64,000 nucleotides of DNA from Rhizobiaceae bacterium (GTDB taxonomy: Bacteria; Pseudomonadota; Alphaproteobacteria; Rhizobiales; Rhizobiaceae): the NCBI GenBank assembly GCA_028279875.1, contig JANQMU010000016.1, positions 1 through 64,000 on the forward strand, written 5' to 3'. Each line of letters begins with the position of its first letter. The first letter of the stretch is position 1. The translations under genes and the position numbers were made by a program. Below are positions 47,974 through 55,968 of the stretch, one piece after another. The notes under the pieces were generated by a model that was given only the letters and a program-made list of their open reading frames with translations, was not told the origin of the DNA and ran no database searches.

Positions 47974-48474
47974 TCAGGACCGGCCCGTCGACCCAAACCC
48001 GCCGGAGCCGCGTGCGGTCTCATCGGCCAGCGACCGCTCTTCAAGGATTGCCTGCACCACGGGCGCGATGATCATTTGCGCAATCCGCATGCCGCGCTCG
48101 ATGACGAAATCCGCCGCGCCGAGATTGACGAGCAGCACCTGCACCTCGCCGCGATAGTCGCTGTCGATGGTGCCTGGCGTGTTGAGGCAGGTAATACCAT
48201 GTTTCAGCGCCAGACCGGAACGGGGCCGGATCTGCGCCTCATATCCCTCCGGGATCTCGAAAATGAACCCGGTCGGAACGAGCGCCCGCGCCCCTGGTGC
48301 CAGATCGATCGGCCTGTCGCGCCCATTGGCCGCCCGCAAGTCCATGCCCGCTGCGCCAGCCGTTGCATAGGCGGGAAGCGCGATGTCGCTGCCATGCGGC
48401 AGACGCACGACGCCGATCTGGGGTGATGCCAGCGTGTGATGATCGAAACCGATATAGCCAGGTTGATTGCCCAT
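47974..48474 (-). CDS. dut: Deoxyuridine 5'-triphosphate nucleotidohydrolase (dUTPase)
   Basis: A 166-residue trimeric dUTPase that hydrolyses dUTP to dUMP. All five motifs are visible: I 'GAAGMDLRA', II 'PRSGLAL', III '[20 protein letters not shown]', IV '[10 protein letters not shown]' and V '[10 protein letters not shown]'. It is slightly longer at the N-terminus than E. coli Dut (151). It is divergent from prfC (48567). Confidence 0.96.
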   Translation of the reverse strand: MGNQPGYIGFDHHTLASPQIGVVRLPHGSDIALPAYATAGAAGMDLRAANGRDRPIDLAPGARALVPTGFIFEIPEGYEAQIRPRSGLALKHGITCLNTPGTIDSDYRGEVQVLLVNLGAADFVIERGMRIAQMIIAPVVQAILEERSLADETARGSGGFGSTGRS

Positions 48475-48566
48475 GCCGCACTGTCGAAGGCTTTGCCGCG
48501 CCGGTCAATTGCAAGAGCGCGAAACAGCGGCTAGAAGACCAGCAATTCAACAGGATTCTCACTCCG

Positions 48567-50156
48567 ATGTCCGAAAATCTGGCTGAGGCGGTCTCCCGCC
48601 GGCGAACCTTTGCAATCATCTCGCATCCGGATGCGGGCAAGACGACGCTGACCGAAAAGCTGCTGCTGTTCGGCGGTGCCATCCAGCTCGCCGGCGAAGT
48701 GAAGGCCAAGAAGGACCGCATCCAGACGCGTTCCGACTGGATGAAGATCGAACGCGACCGCGGCATTTCCGTGGTCACCTCCGTCATGACCTTCGAATAT
48801 GACGGTCATGTCTTCAACCTGCTCGACACGCCGGGCCATGAGGACTTCGCCGACGACACCTATCGCACGCTGACGGCCGTCGATGCGGCGATCATGGTCA
48901 TCGACGCTGCCAAGGGCATCGAGCCGCGCACGCTCAAACTGTTCGAAGTGTGCCGTCTGCGCGACATTCCGATCGTCACCTTCATCAACAAGCTGGACCG
49001 CGAGAGCCGCGACCCCTTCGAGATCCTCGACGAGATCGAAGACAAGCTGGCGCTTGATACGGCGCCGATGACCTGGCCGATTGGCCGCGGCCGGACCTTT
49101 GCCGGCACCTACCACCTGGCCGACAATGCGGTGCGTCGCCAGGACAGCGAGGAGACCGCGACCCCGGTCAACGGGCCGCAATCGGAGCATGCCAGCGGCC
49201 TGCTGCCGGACAATGACCGGGATGCCTTCATCGAGGAGGTCTCGCTGGCCATCGAGGCCTGCCGGCCTTTCGAGTTGCAAGCGTTTCGGGAAGGTCATCT
49301 GACGCCGGTCTATTTCGGCTCGGCGCTGCGCAATTACGGCGTGCGCGACCTGATCAACGCCCTTGGCCGCTATGCGCCGCCGCCGCGCGCCCAGCAGGCC
49401 GACACGCGGCTGGTCAGTGCGACGGACGACAAGATGACGGCCTTCGTCTTCAAGATCCAGGCCAATATGGATCCCAACCACCGGGACCGCATCGCCTTTG
49501 TTCGCGTCTGTTCGGGCCGCCTGCAGCGCGGTATGAAGGCGCGCCTGTCGCGCACCGGCAAGACCCTAGGCCTGTCGGCGCCGCAATTCTTTTTCGCCCA
49601 TCAGCGCCAGCTTGCGGACGACGCCTATGCCGGTGATGTGGTCGGCATCCCCAATCACGGCACGCTGCGCATCGGCGATACGCTGACGGAGGGCGAGGAT
49701 ATCGTCTTTCAGGGCGTGCCGAATTTCGCCCCGGAGATCCTGCGCCGGGTGCGGCTGGAAGACGCCATGAAGGCCAAGAAGCTCAAAGAGGCGCTGCAGC
49801 AGATGGCCGAGGAGGGCGTCGTGCAACTGTTTTCGCCGGAGGACGGGTCGCCGGCCATTGTCGGCGTTATCGGCGCCCTGCAGCTCGACGTGCTCCGGGA
49901 AAGGCTGCGCAGCGAATACGGCCTGCCGGTCAGCTTCGAGGCGGCCCGGTTCAACCTGTGCCGCTGGATATCGGCCGACAGCGCCGCCGATCTCGACACA
50001 TTCATCGATGCCAAACGCGGCGACATCGCCCGCGACCTGGATGGCGACGCGGTCTTCATGGCGGCCGACGGGTTTTCGCTCAACTACGAGGCCGAGCGCT
50101 GGCCGGCGATCCGTTTTGCCCATGTGAAGGAATATCACGCGGCCAAGGCGGCCTGA
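48567..50156 (+). CDS. prfC: Peptide chain release factor 3
   Basis: A 529-residue translational GTPase that recycles RF1/RF2. Domain G motifs are G1 'SHPDAGKTTLTEKLLLFGGA', G2 'ERDRGISV', G3 'DTPGHEDF' and G4 'NKLDRES'; the C-terminal domains II and III follow ('LQLDVLRERLRSEYGLPVSF' is typical of RF3). The ATG at 48567 matches the family N-terminus; AGGA lies about 12 bp upstream. Divergent from dut. Confidence 0.96.
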   Translation: MSENLAEAVSRRRTFAIISHPDAGKTTLTEKLLLFGGAIQLAGEVKAKKDRIQTRSDWMKIERDRGISVVTSVMTFEYDGHVFNLLDTPGHEDFADDTYRTLTAVDAAIMVIDAAKGIEPRTLKLFEVCRLRDIPIVTFINKLDRESRDPFEILDEIEDKLALDTAPMTWPIGRGRTFAGTYHLADNAVRRQDSEETATPVNGPQSEHASGLLPDNDRDAFIEEVSLAIEACRPFELQAFREGHLTPVYFGSALRNYGVRDLINALGRYAPPPRAQQADTRLVSATDDKMTAFVFKIQANMDPNHRDRIAFVRVCSGRLQRGMKARLSRTGKTLGLSAPQFFFAHQRQLADDAYAGDVVGIPNHGTLRIGDTLTEGEDIVFQGVPNFAPEILRRVRLEDAMKAKKLKEALQQMAEEGVVQLFSPEDGSPAIVGVIGALQLDVLRERLRSEYGLPVSFEAARFNLCRWISADSAADLDTFIDAKRGDIARDLDGDAVFMAADGFSLNYEAERWPAIRFAHVKEYHAAKAA

Positions 50157-50291
50157 TCCGGTGAATATGCGTCCGGAAGCCGCTGTTGAAAACCGACCGA
50201 ATTGTAACGGTCGAATGCACCGATTCATTGTATAAGCGGTCAGCTTCGCCGGTCGGGGTGGACGGCGGCGGGAAGCGGGGACATCGGCACG

Positions 50292-52121
50292 ATGAAGATT
50301 CCACACAAGATATTCGGCGTCGCCATCCTGGTCTTCGTCCTGATGGGATCGTCCATCCTCTATTCGACCTACAAGCTCTACCAGGTCAGCAAGGAAGTCA
50401 CCGACCTGGCGGAGATCTTCATCCCGCTGTCCGATCGGATCGCTGAAATCGATCTGCAGATCGTCGAGCAGGAGATGCATGTCGAACGGCTGGAAAAGCA
50501 CCTGATCGCGGTCAAGCTGATCGATGAGGAACTGCATGAGCTGGACGCCGGCATTCTTCCCGAACACCTGCAGACCGGATCCGAATCCCTTGCGGTCAAA
50601 CGCGAACGGCTGGAGACCGAAAGGACGGAACTCAGAAAGAGGATTGCCGCGGAGGAGGAGGATTTCGAGGTTCGCGAGGCCAATGTCGATGCGGCGATCA
50701 AGCAGGCGGAGGACATCGTCGCGCGCGCCATCGACACCGCCTCCACGGTCGAGGGGCAGAACACGCTGAAAACCCTGCTGCCACTGCTGCAGTCGGTCGA
50801 CCAGCAGCACTCCAATCTCCACGCCCAGATGACCCTGCTGATCGCCGCCCTCAAGCAGGACAGCCCGATGCTGTTCGAACTCGAAAAACTGATCGAGGAG
50901 GAGGAGGACCAACTGGCGCAGAACATAAAGGCGACCTGGGAGAGAGTCGCACATTTCACCGAAGCAGCGGCGCTCACCGCCGAGGAACACGAGCGCCAGG
51001 CGCTTCTCGTCAATATTGTCCTCGCCGCGGTTTCCGGCGTGCTGGCGCTGCTTTTGTCCGGCCTAGTCATTCGCGGCATGCTGAGGCCGCTGCGCCGGCT
51101 GATGCACGGCACCAGCGAGGTCGAGGCGGGTGATCTGTCGGGCGAAATCGTCGCCGGCACGCGCGACGAGATCGGCGATCTGACCCGCAGTTTCAACAAT
51201 ATGGTCCAGGAATTGCGCAAGACCGAGGAGATCAAGGACAAGTTCGGACAATATGTCGATCCGCGCGTCGTTTCGGGCCTGATCGGCGATCCGAATATGG
51301 AACTCGTCAATGGCGAAAAGAAAGTCGTCTCGGTCTTCTTTGCCGATTTCGCCAATTTCACCGGCATCTCCGAGCGGTTCACGCCGGGCGGGCTGGTCAA
51401 GCTGATCAACCGTTATCTGGCGCTGATGTCGGAGCCGGTGACGCGCCATCACGGCCTGATCGACAAATATATCGGCGATGCCATCATGGCGTTCTGGGCG
51501 CCGCCCTTCTGCACCGATGGCAAACAGGCGTCGCTCGCCGTCGAGGCGGCGCTCGAGGACGCCGCGCTGATCGACCAGTTCCGCGCCGAACTGCCCGATC
51601 TGATGGGCCTGCGCCGTGATCTGCCGCATATCGGCATGCGCATCGGCATCGCCACCGGCGAGGCGGTCGTCGGCTCGATCGGATCGGAAAAGACCAAGAA
51701 CTACACTGTCATCGGCGATACGGTGAATCTCGGCTCGCGGCTGGAGGGCGCCAACAAGGTCTATGGCACCGGCATTCTGGTGTGCCGGCGCACCTGCGAA
51801 ATGGCATCGGCCGCCTTCGAGTTCCGCAAGATCGACGATCTGATCGTCTCCGGAAAAACCGAACCGGTGTCGATTTACGAGCCGCTGGGCGCCGTCGGTT
51901 CGGTTGCCGAGGAGGCCCTTGCCCACCGCGACCGGTTCGAGCACGCCCTGAAGGCCTTCCATGCCGGCGACTGGAGCGCGGCTGCCGCGGGTTTCCTGGA
52001 ATGCCGGAAATCAAACGAAAAGGACCCGGTCACCGAGACCTATGTCAGGCGGCTGGCCTTGATCAAGAGAAACGGCCCGCCCGCCGATTGGGACGGCGTC
52101 TGGCGACTGGACGGCAAGTGA
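50292..52121 (+). CDS. Membrane-bound adenylate/guanylate cyclase (class III) with periplasmic coiled coil and HAMP
   Basis: A 609-residue receptor cyclase. TM1 is at ~8-28, then a long periplasmic section (~30-235) rich in Glu/Leu heptads, TM2 at ~238-258 (LVNIVLAAVSGVLALLLSG), HAMP ~259-312, and the class III catalytic domain ~335-500. Metal Asp residues lie in 'SVFFADFANFTG' and 'KYIGDAIMAFW', and the purine/ribose region in 'YTVIGDTVNLGSRLEGAN'. A C-terminal helical TPR-like tail (~545-600; 'HALKAFHAGDWSAAAAGFLE') follows. It makes a cyclic nucleotide, most likely cAMP, in response to an unknown periplasmic signal. Monocistronic; convergent with 52140. Confidence 0.92.
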   Translation: MKIPHKIFGVAILVFVLMGSSILYSTYKLYQVSKEVTDLAEIFIPLSDRIAEIDLQIVEQEMHVERLEKHLIAVKLIDEELHELDAGILPEHLQTGSESLAVKRERLETERTELRKRIAAEEEDFEVREANVDAAIKQAEDIVARAIDTASTVEGQNTLKTLLPLLQSVDQQHSNLHAQMTLLIAALKQDSPMLFELEKLIEEEEDQLAQNIKATWERVAHFTEAAALTAEEHERQALLVNIVLAAVSGVLALLLSGLVIRGMLRPLRRLMHGTSEVEAGDLSGEIVAGTRDEIGDLTRSFNNMVQELRKTEEIKDKFGQYVDPRVVSGLIGDPNMELVNGEKKVVSVFFADFANFTGISERFTPGGLVKLINRYLALMSEPVTRHHGLIDKYIGDAIMAFWAPPFCTDGKQASLAVEAALEDAALIDQFRAELPDLMGLRRDLPHIGMRIGIATGEAVVGSIGSEKTKNYTVIGDTVNLGSRLEGANKVYGTGILVCRRTCEMASAAFEFRKIDDLIVSGKTEPVSIYEPLGAVGSVAEEALAHRDRFEHALKAFHAGDWSAAAAGFLECRKSNEKDPVTETYVRRLALIKRNGPPADWDGVWRLDGK

Positions 52122-52139
52122 CGTGCGCCGACGGTCCTG

Positions 52140-53264
52140 TCACGGCGCAATGGCGGCCAGCCCCTTTTCGACACAGTCGACAAGTTGCGCGCCCGGCTCG
52201 CAGCCGATGGAAAGCCGCAGGAAGCCGTCGGGCACGTCGTCGCCCCAGCGCGCCCGCCGGTCGGCGGAACTGTGCACGCCGCCGAAACTGGTGGCTGGAA
52301 TGAACACCCCGGACGCATCGATGAACCGGGCGGCGGTTGCCTGGTCGGCAAAGGTGGCGCCGATCAGAAAGCCCGGGCGAGCCATTTGCCGGTTGGCCTG
52401 CGCAAAAGCCGGATCGTCGGCCAGCCCCGGATAGCGCACGGACCGGACGGAAGGATGCGCCCGCAGCAGGCCGGCCACACGGCCGGCATTGGCGCACATG
52501 CGTTCCAGCCGCATATCGAGCGTCTCGAGCCCGCGCACCAGCAGCCAGGCGTCGAACGCTCCGGGAATGGCGCCCGCCAGTGTCCTGGCGCGATGGATGC
52601 GGTCCATCAGCCCGTTATCACGGGAGGAAACATGTCCCAGCAGCAGATCCGAATGGCCGGCGGCGGCCTTGGTGTCGGACGAGATGACGAGTTCGGCGCC
52701 AAGGTCGAGCGGCTGCTGGCCCAGCGCGGTGCAGACGGTGTTGTCGACAGCGAAAGGGCAGCCGGCCGATTTCGCCCGGCCGGCGAAGGCGGCAAGGTCG
52801 ATGACGTCCAGATTGGGATTGGTCGGGCTTTCCAGGATTGCAAGGCCGATCCCGTCGAGCGGCCTGTCACCGATTTCAGCCGTCGGGCAGGTCACCATGT
52901 CGACGCCGAATGCCGAGAAGATTTCGGCCAGCATCTGCCGCACCGCGTAATAGCCGTCGCTCAGAACCAGCACCCGGTCGCCGGCCTTGACCGTGGAGAG
53001 CACCACGGCGCTGTAAGCGGCCATGCCGGACGAAAAGAGCACCGTCCGGGCATCCTCCAGCAGCGCCAGCCGGTCTTCTGCCGCCTGCACCGTCGGATTG
53101 GCCACCCGGCCATAGACCCGGTCCGGCGCCGGGTCGTCAGGCAGGTGATAGATGCTAGTCGGGATCAGCGGTTCGGCAACACTGTCTCCCGGCCGCAACC
53201 GGCCAGCGCGATGATGCAGCATCGCCAGCAGCCGTCGGCCGATATCGGGTGAAGGGGGCGCCAT
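52140..53264 (-). CDS. Cys/Met-metabolism PLP-dependent enzyme (cystathionine gamma-synthase/lyase family)
   Basis: A ~374-residue fold-type I enzyme. The family layout is clear: 'LIPTSIYHLPDD', 'YGRVANPTVQAAEDRLALLE', 'LFSSGMAAYSAVVLS', 'ESPTNPNLDVIDLAA', the PLP-Lys in 'VISSDTKAAAGHSDLLLG', and 'RLSIGCEPGAQLVDCVEKGL'. Which reaction it performs (gamma-synthase, gamma-lyase, beta-lyase) cannot be fixed; the sequence resembles lyases annotated metC/metB. The start is ATG 53264 or GTG 53273. It may be co-transcribed with the pirin gene upstream (62 bp gap). Confidence 0.87.
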   Translation of the reverse strand: MAPPSPDIGRRLLAMLHHRAGRLRPGDSVAEPLIPTSIYHLPDDPAPDRVYGRVANPTVQAAEDRLALLEDARTVLFSSGMAAYSAVVLSTVKAGDRVLVLSDGYYAVRQMLAEIFSAFGVDMVTCPTAEIGDRPLDGIGLAILESPTNPNLDVIDLAAFAGRAKSAGCPFAVDNTVCTALGQQPLDLGAELVISSDTKAAAGHSDLLLGHVSSRDNGLMDRIHRARTLAGAIPGAFDAWLLVRGLETLDMRLERMCANAGRVAGLLRAHPSVRSVRYPGLADDPAFAQANRQMARPGFLIGATFADQATAARFIDASGVFIPATSFGGVHSSADRRARWGDDVPDGFLRLSIGCEPGAQLVDCVEKGLAAIAP

Positions 53265-53326
53265 GCATTCCACTTGCTTTTGAAGAACAGCACCGAACTA
53301 TCGCGTTGGCCGGCCCGACGCAATGC

Positions 53327-54232
53327 CTACCCCTTGATGAACGTCCCGGCCTGCAATTCGCGCACGGCCTGAACCAGTTCCTCGCGCGTATTCATGACGA
53401 TCGGGCCGTGCCAGGCGACCGGCTCCTGGATCGGCTTGCCGCAGACCAGCAGGAAGCGCATGCCATCTTCGCCGGCCTGAACGCGGATCTCGTCTCCGGT
53501 GTCGAAGACGACAAGCGTCCGGTCGCCAGACTGATCGCGCAGCACAAGCTCCTCGCCGTGCAGTTCCTTTTCGGTCAGAACGCCGAAGGGTTCCGATGCG
53601 CCGGAAAACGAGCCCGAACCGGCGAAGATATAGGCGAAGGCAGACCGGTAGGTGTCGACCGGCAGGGTCCTGGCGACGCCGGGCGGCACCGAGACATCGA
53701 GATAGAGCGGATCGGCGGAAACGCCGTCCACCGGCCCCGATTTGCCCCAGAAATCGCCGCAGACCACGCGCACGACAGTGCCGTCATCGTCGATCACCTC
53801 CGGTATGTCGGCACCCTTGATGTCCTGGTAGCGCGGATCCGTCATTTTCAGCGACGAGGGCAGATTGGCCCAGAGCTGAAACCCATGCATGCGTCCGTCG
53901 GCATCGCCCTGCGGCATTTCCTGGTGCATGATGCCGCTGCCGGCGGTCATCCACTGAACGTCACCGGCGCCCAGCGTGCCGCGATTGCCGAGGCTGTCGC
54001 CATGATCGACCGTGCCGGCCAGCACATAGGTGATGGTCTCGATGCCGCGATGCGGATGCCAGGGAAAGCCGGGCAGGTAATCCTCCGGCCGCTCGTTGCG
54101 GAAATCGTCGAACAGCAGAAACGGATCGGCCAGTTCCGGTGCGTCGAAGCCGAAGGCACGGTGCAGTTTGACGCCGGCGCCTTCCATGGTCGGCATGGCG
54201 GAGGATATCTGTTTGACCGGGCGAATGGACAT
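53327..54232 (-). CDS. Pirin-family protein
   Basis: A 301-residue bicupin. The N-terminal cupin carries the metal ligands in 'GFPWHPHRGIETITYVLAG' and 'DHGDSLGNRGTLGAGDVQWMTAGSGIMHQEMP' (His, His, His, Glu). The C-terminal cupin is 'FAYIFAGSGSFSGA' and 'VLRDQSGDRTLVVF'. Bacterial pirins have been described as quercetinases or modulators of metabolic enzymes; the role here is open. AAGGAG lies before the ATG. Confidence 0.92.
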   Translation of the reverse strand: MSIRPVKQISSAMPTMEGAGVKLHRAFGFDAPELADPFLLFDDFRNERPEDYLPGFPWHPHRGIETITYVLAGTVDHGDSLGNRGTLGAGDVQWMTAGSGIMHQEMPQGDADGRMHGFQLWANLPSSLKMTDPRYQDIKGADIPEVIDDDGTVVRVVCGDFWGKSGPVDGVSADPLYLDVSVPPGVARTLPVDTYRSAFAYIFAGSGSFSGASEPFGVLTEKELHGEELVLRDQSGDRTLVVFDTGDEIRVQAGEDGMRFLLVCGKPIQEPVAWHGPIVMNTREELVQAVRELQAGTFIKG

Positions 54233-54342
54233 GGCGGAACTCCTTCATTGCCACCAGATATAGCGACGGCGCCGGATGGTTGAAGAAATCCGGCGAAGAC
54301 GGACCGTTCACGCCACGGCGACAATGATCGCCCGCCTCGCCG

Positions 54343-54813
54343 TCAGCCCGTACGTCTCACTGGCAGGGCGGTCGTGTCCTTGATGTCCTCCATGACGAAG
54401 GACGCGCTGACATCGGACAGCGGAACCCGGGCGATCAGTTGCTGGTAAAGCCGGTCATAGGCCTTGACGTCGCTCACCCGGGCGCGCAGCACATAGTCCA
54501 GTTCGCCGCTCGTCCGGTGCACGCCGATGATTTCCGGCAGGCTGGTCACGGCGCCGCGAAACCGCTCCAGCCAGTCGGGATCGTGATTGGCGGTTCGGAT
54601 GAAGATGAACACCAGCAGCCCGCAGCCGACGCTTTCGGGATCGACAAGGGCGACGCGGCCGCGGATGATTCCGCTTTCCTCGAGCATTTTCACCCGCCGC
54701 CAGCAGGCATTGCGCGACAGATGCACCCGTTCGGCCAGTGATTCGACCGACAGGTTGCCGTCCTGTTGCAATTCGCGAAGAATATTGTGATCGATTTCGT
54801 CAATCTTGCGCAT
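54343..54813 (-). CDS. Lrp/AsnC-family transcriptional regulator
   Basis: A 156-residue feast/famine regulator: HTH 'DHNILRELQQDGNLSVESLAERVHLSRNACWRRVKMLEESGII' spans ~7-50, and the ligand/oligomer (RAM) domain follows, with 'VHRTSGELDYVLRARVSD'. I chose ATG 54813; a TTG at 54843 would add ten residues. It is divergent from the small gene at 54928 and near the PLP enzyme, so amino acid control is plausible but unproven. Confidence 0.92.
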   Translation of the reverse strand: MRKIDEIDHNILRELQQDGNLSVESLAERVHLSRNACWRRVKMLEESGIIRGRVALVDPESVGCGLLVFIFIRTANHDPDWLERFRGAVTSLPEIIGVHRTSGELDYVLRARVSDVKAYDRLYQQLIARVPLSDVSASFVMEDIKDTTALPVRRTG

Positions 54814-54927
54814 TGGTGAGATATTTATCCCAAAATCCGTCAAGTAGCCAGGAATATTGGGAACACTTCCTTTTCATGACGCGCTATCATATCCGCCAAT
54901 GCAAGATCCGGCGGAAGGAACCGACCC

Positions 54928-55143
54928 ATGACACGATCCCTGACCCGTCTGTTCACCGAGCACCCGCAATCGGTTGACGAGACCTATTTCCAGCATATGC
55001 GGTTTGCCGCCGGCTTCGCCGTCAGGCTGCTTGCAGCGGGCCTTGCCGCCGCCGTCCATGCCATCCTGCCGTTCCTGTTCGAAAAGACGGCAAGCCGGAT
55101 GATCAACGACATGCACTATCGCATGCACAACCGGAACGGTTGA
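54928..55143 (+). CDS. Small DUF6356-like membrane protein
   Basis: A 71-residue protein with 'FTEHPQSVDETYFQHM', one hydrophobic segment (~28-50, FAVRLLAAGLAAAVHAILPFLF) and a C-terminal 'TASRMINDMHYRMHNR'. The pattern matches the small DUF6356 family, function unknown. GGAAGGAA lies before the ATG. Its stop is 6 bp before the amidotransferase gene, so the two are probably one operon. Confidence 0.8.
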   Translation: MTRSLTRLFTEHPQSVDETYFQHMRFAAGFAVRLLAAGLAAAVHAILPFLFEKTASRMINDMHYRMHNRNG

Positions 55144-55149
55144 CCGCCG

Positions 55150-55968
55150 ATGTGCCGATGGGTGGCCTATCGCGGCGCGCCGCGTTTCCTCGAAGATCTG
55201 ATCCTGGCGCCGGACCACTCGCTCATCGAGCAGTCCCACTGCGCCGCGGAAGCCAAGACCGCGACCAATGGTGACGGTTTCGGCTTCGCCTGGTATGGCG
55301 AGCGCGACGAGCCCGGCCATTACCGCGATATCCTGCCGGCCTGGTCGGACGAGAACCTGCAGTCGCTGGCGCGGCAGATCCGCTCGAAACTCTTTCTGGC
55401 CCATGTCCGGGCCTCGACCGCCGGCCGCACCGCCCGCGACAATTGCCACCCCTTCGTGCTCGGCAACTGGTCCTTCATGCACAATGGTCAGATCAATCCG
55501 TTCGAACCGCTCGAACGGCGCATGGAGATGCGTTTGAGCGACCGCCTCTACCATCAGCGCGCCGGCAGCACCGACGCCGAATTGCTGTTTCTGCTGGCCC
55601 ATGCCTTCGGCCTGGAGGCCGATCCCCAGGCGGCGATGGAAAAGACCATCGGCTTCGTGCGGGCGCAGGCCCGCGAGATCGGCATCGATCCGCAGATCCG
55701 CTTCACCGCCGCCTTCTCCGATGGTCGGACCCTTTATGCCGTGCGCTACGCCACGGACCGGTTCGCGCCGACGCTGTATTCCGGTCCGCTCAGCGACGCC
55801 GGCGGCAGCCTGTGCCTGGTCTCGGAGCCCTTCGAGGACAGCCTGTGGGCGTTTTCGGAGATTCCAGCCGGAAGCTTCGTGAAGGTCTCGGACGATGGCC
55901 TGGAAGTCGGCCCGTTTGTGCCGGCTGAGGAAAACCGGCCCTGCCGGCCGCGGGCCATCGCCGTCTGA
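55150..55968 (+). CDS. Class II glutamine amidotransferase (YafJ-like)
   Basis: A 272-residue Ntn-hydrolase. Cys2 (M-C-R-W) becomes the N-terminal nucleophile after Met removal. Ligand motifs are 'NGDGFGFAWYG', 'FLAHVRASTAG' and 'NCHPFVLGNWSFMHNGQI'. There is no synthetase partner domain, as in YafJ; the acceptor substrate is unknown. The gene ends directly against the convergent coaBC stop with no spacer. Confidence 0.9.
   Translation: MCRWVAYRGAPRFLEDLILAPDHSLIEQSHCAAEAKTATNGDGFGFAWYGERDEPGHYRDILPAWSDENLQSLARQIRSKLFLAHVRASTAGRTARDNCHPFVLGNWSFMHNGQINPFEPLERRMEMRLSDRLYHQRAGSTDAELLFLLAHAFGLEADPQAAMEKTIGFVRAQAREIGIDPQIRFTAAFSDGRTLYAVRYATDRFAPTLYSGPLSDAGGSLCLVSEPFEDSLWAFSEIPAGSFVKVSDDGLEVGPFVPAEENRPCRPRAIAV

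Noticed and set aside
52124..52149. Bidirectional terminator between the cyclase and the PLP enzyme
   Set aside because: The TGCGCCG/CGGCGCA stem is perfect but has a 12-nt loop and no T run on either side, and it overlaps the PLP gene's 3' end.
53265..53326. SAM-II riboswitch before the Cys/Met PLP enzyme
   Set aside because: The gap to the pirin gene is only ~60 bp and shows no pseudoknot-like conserved core.
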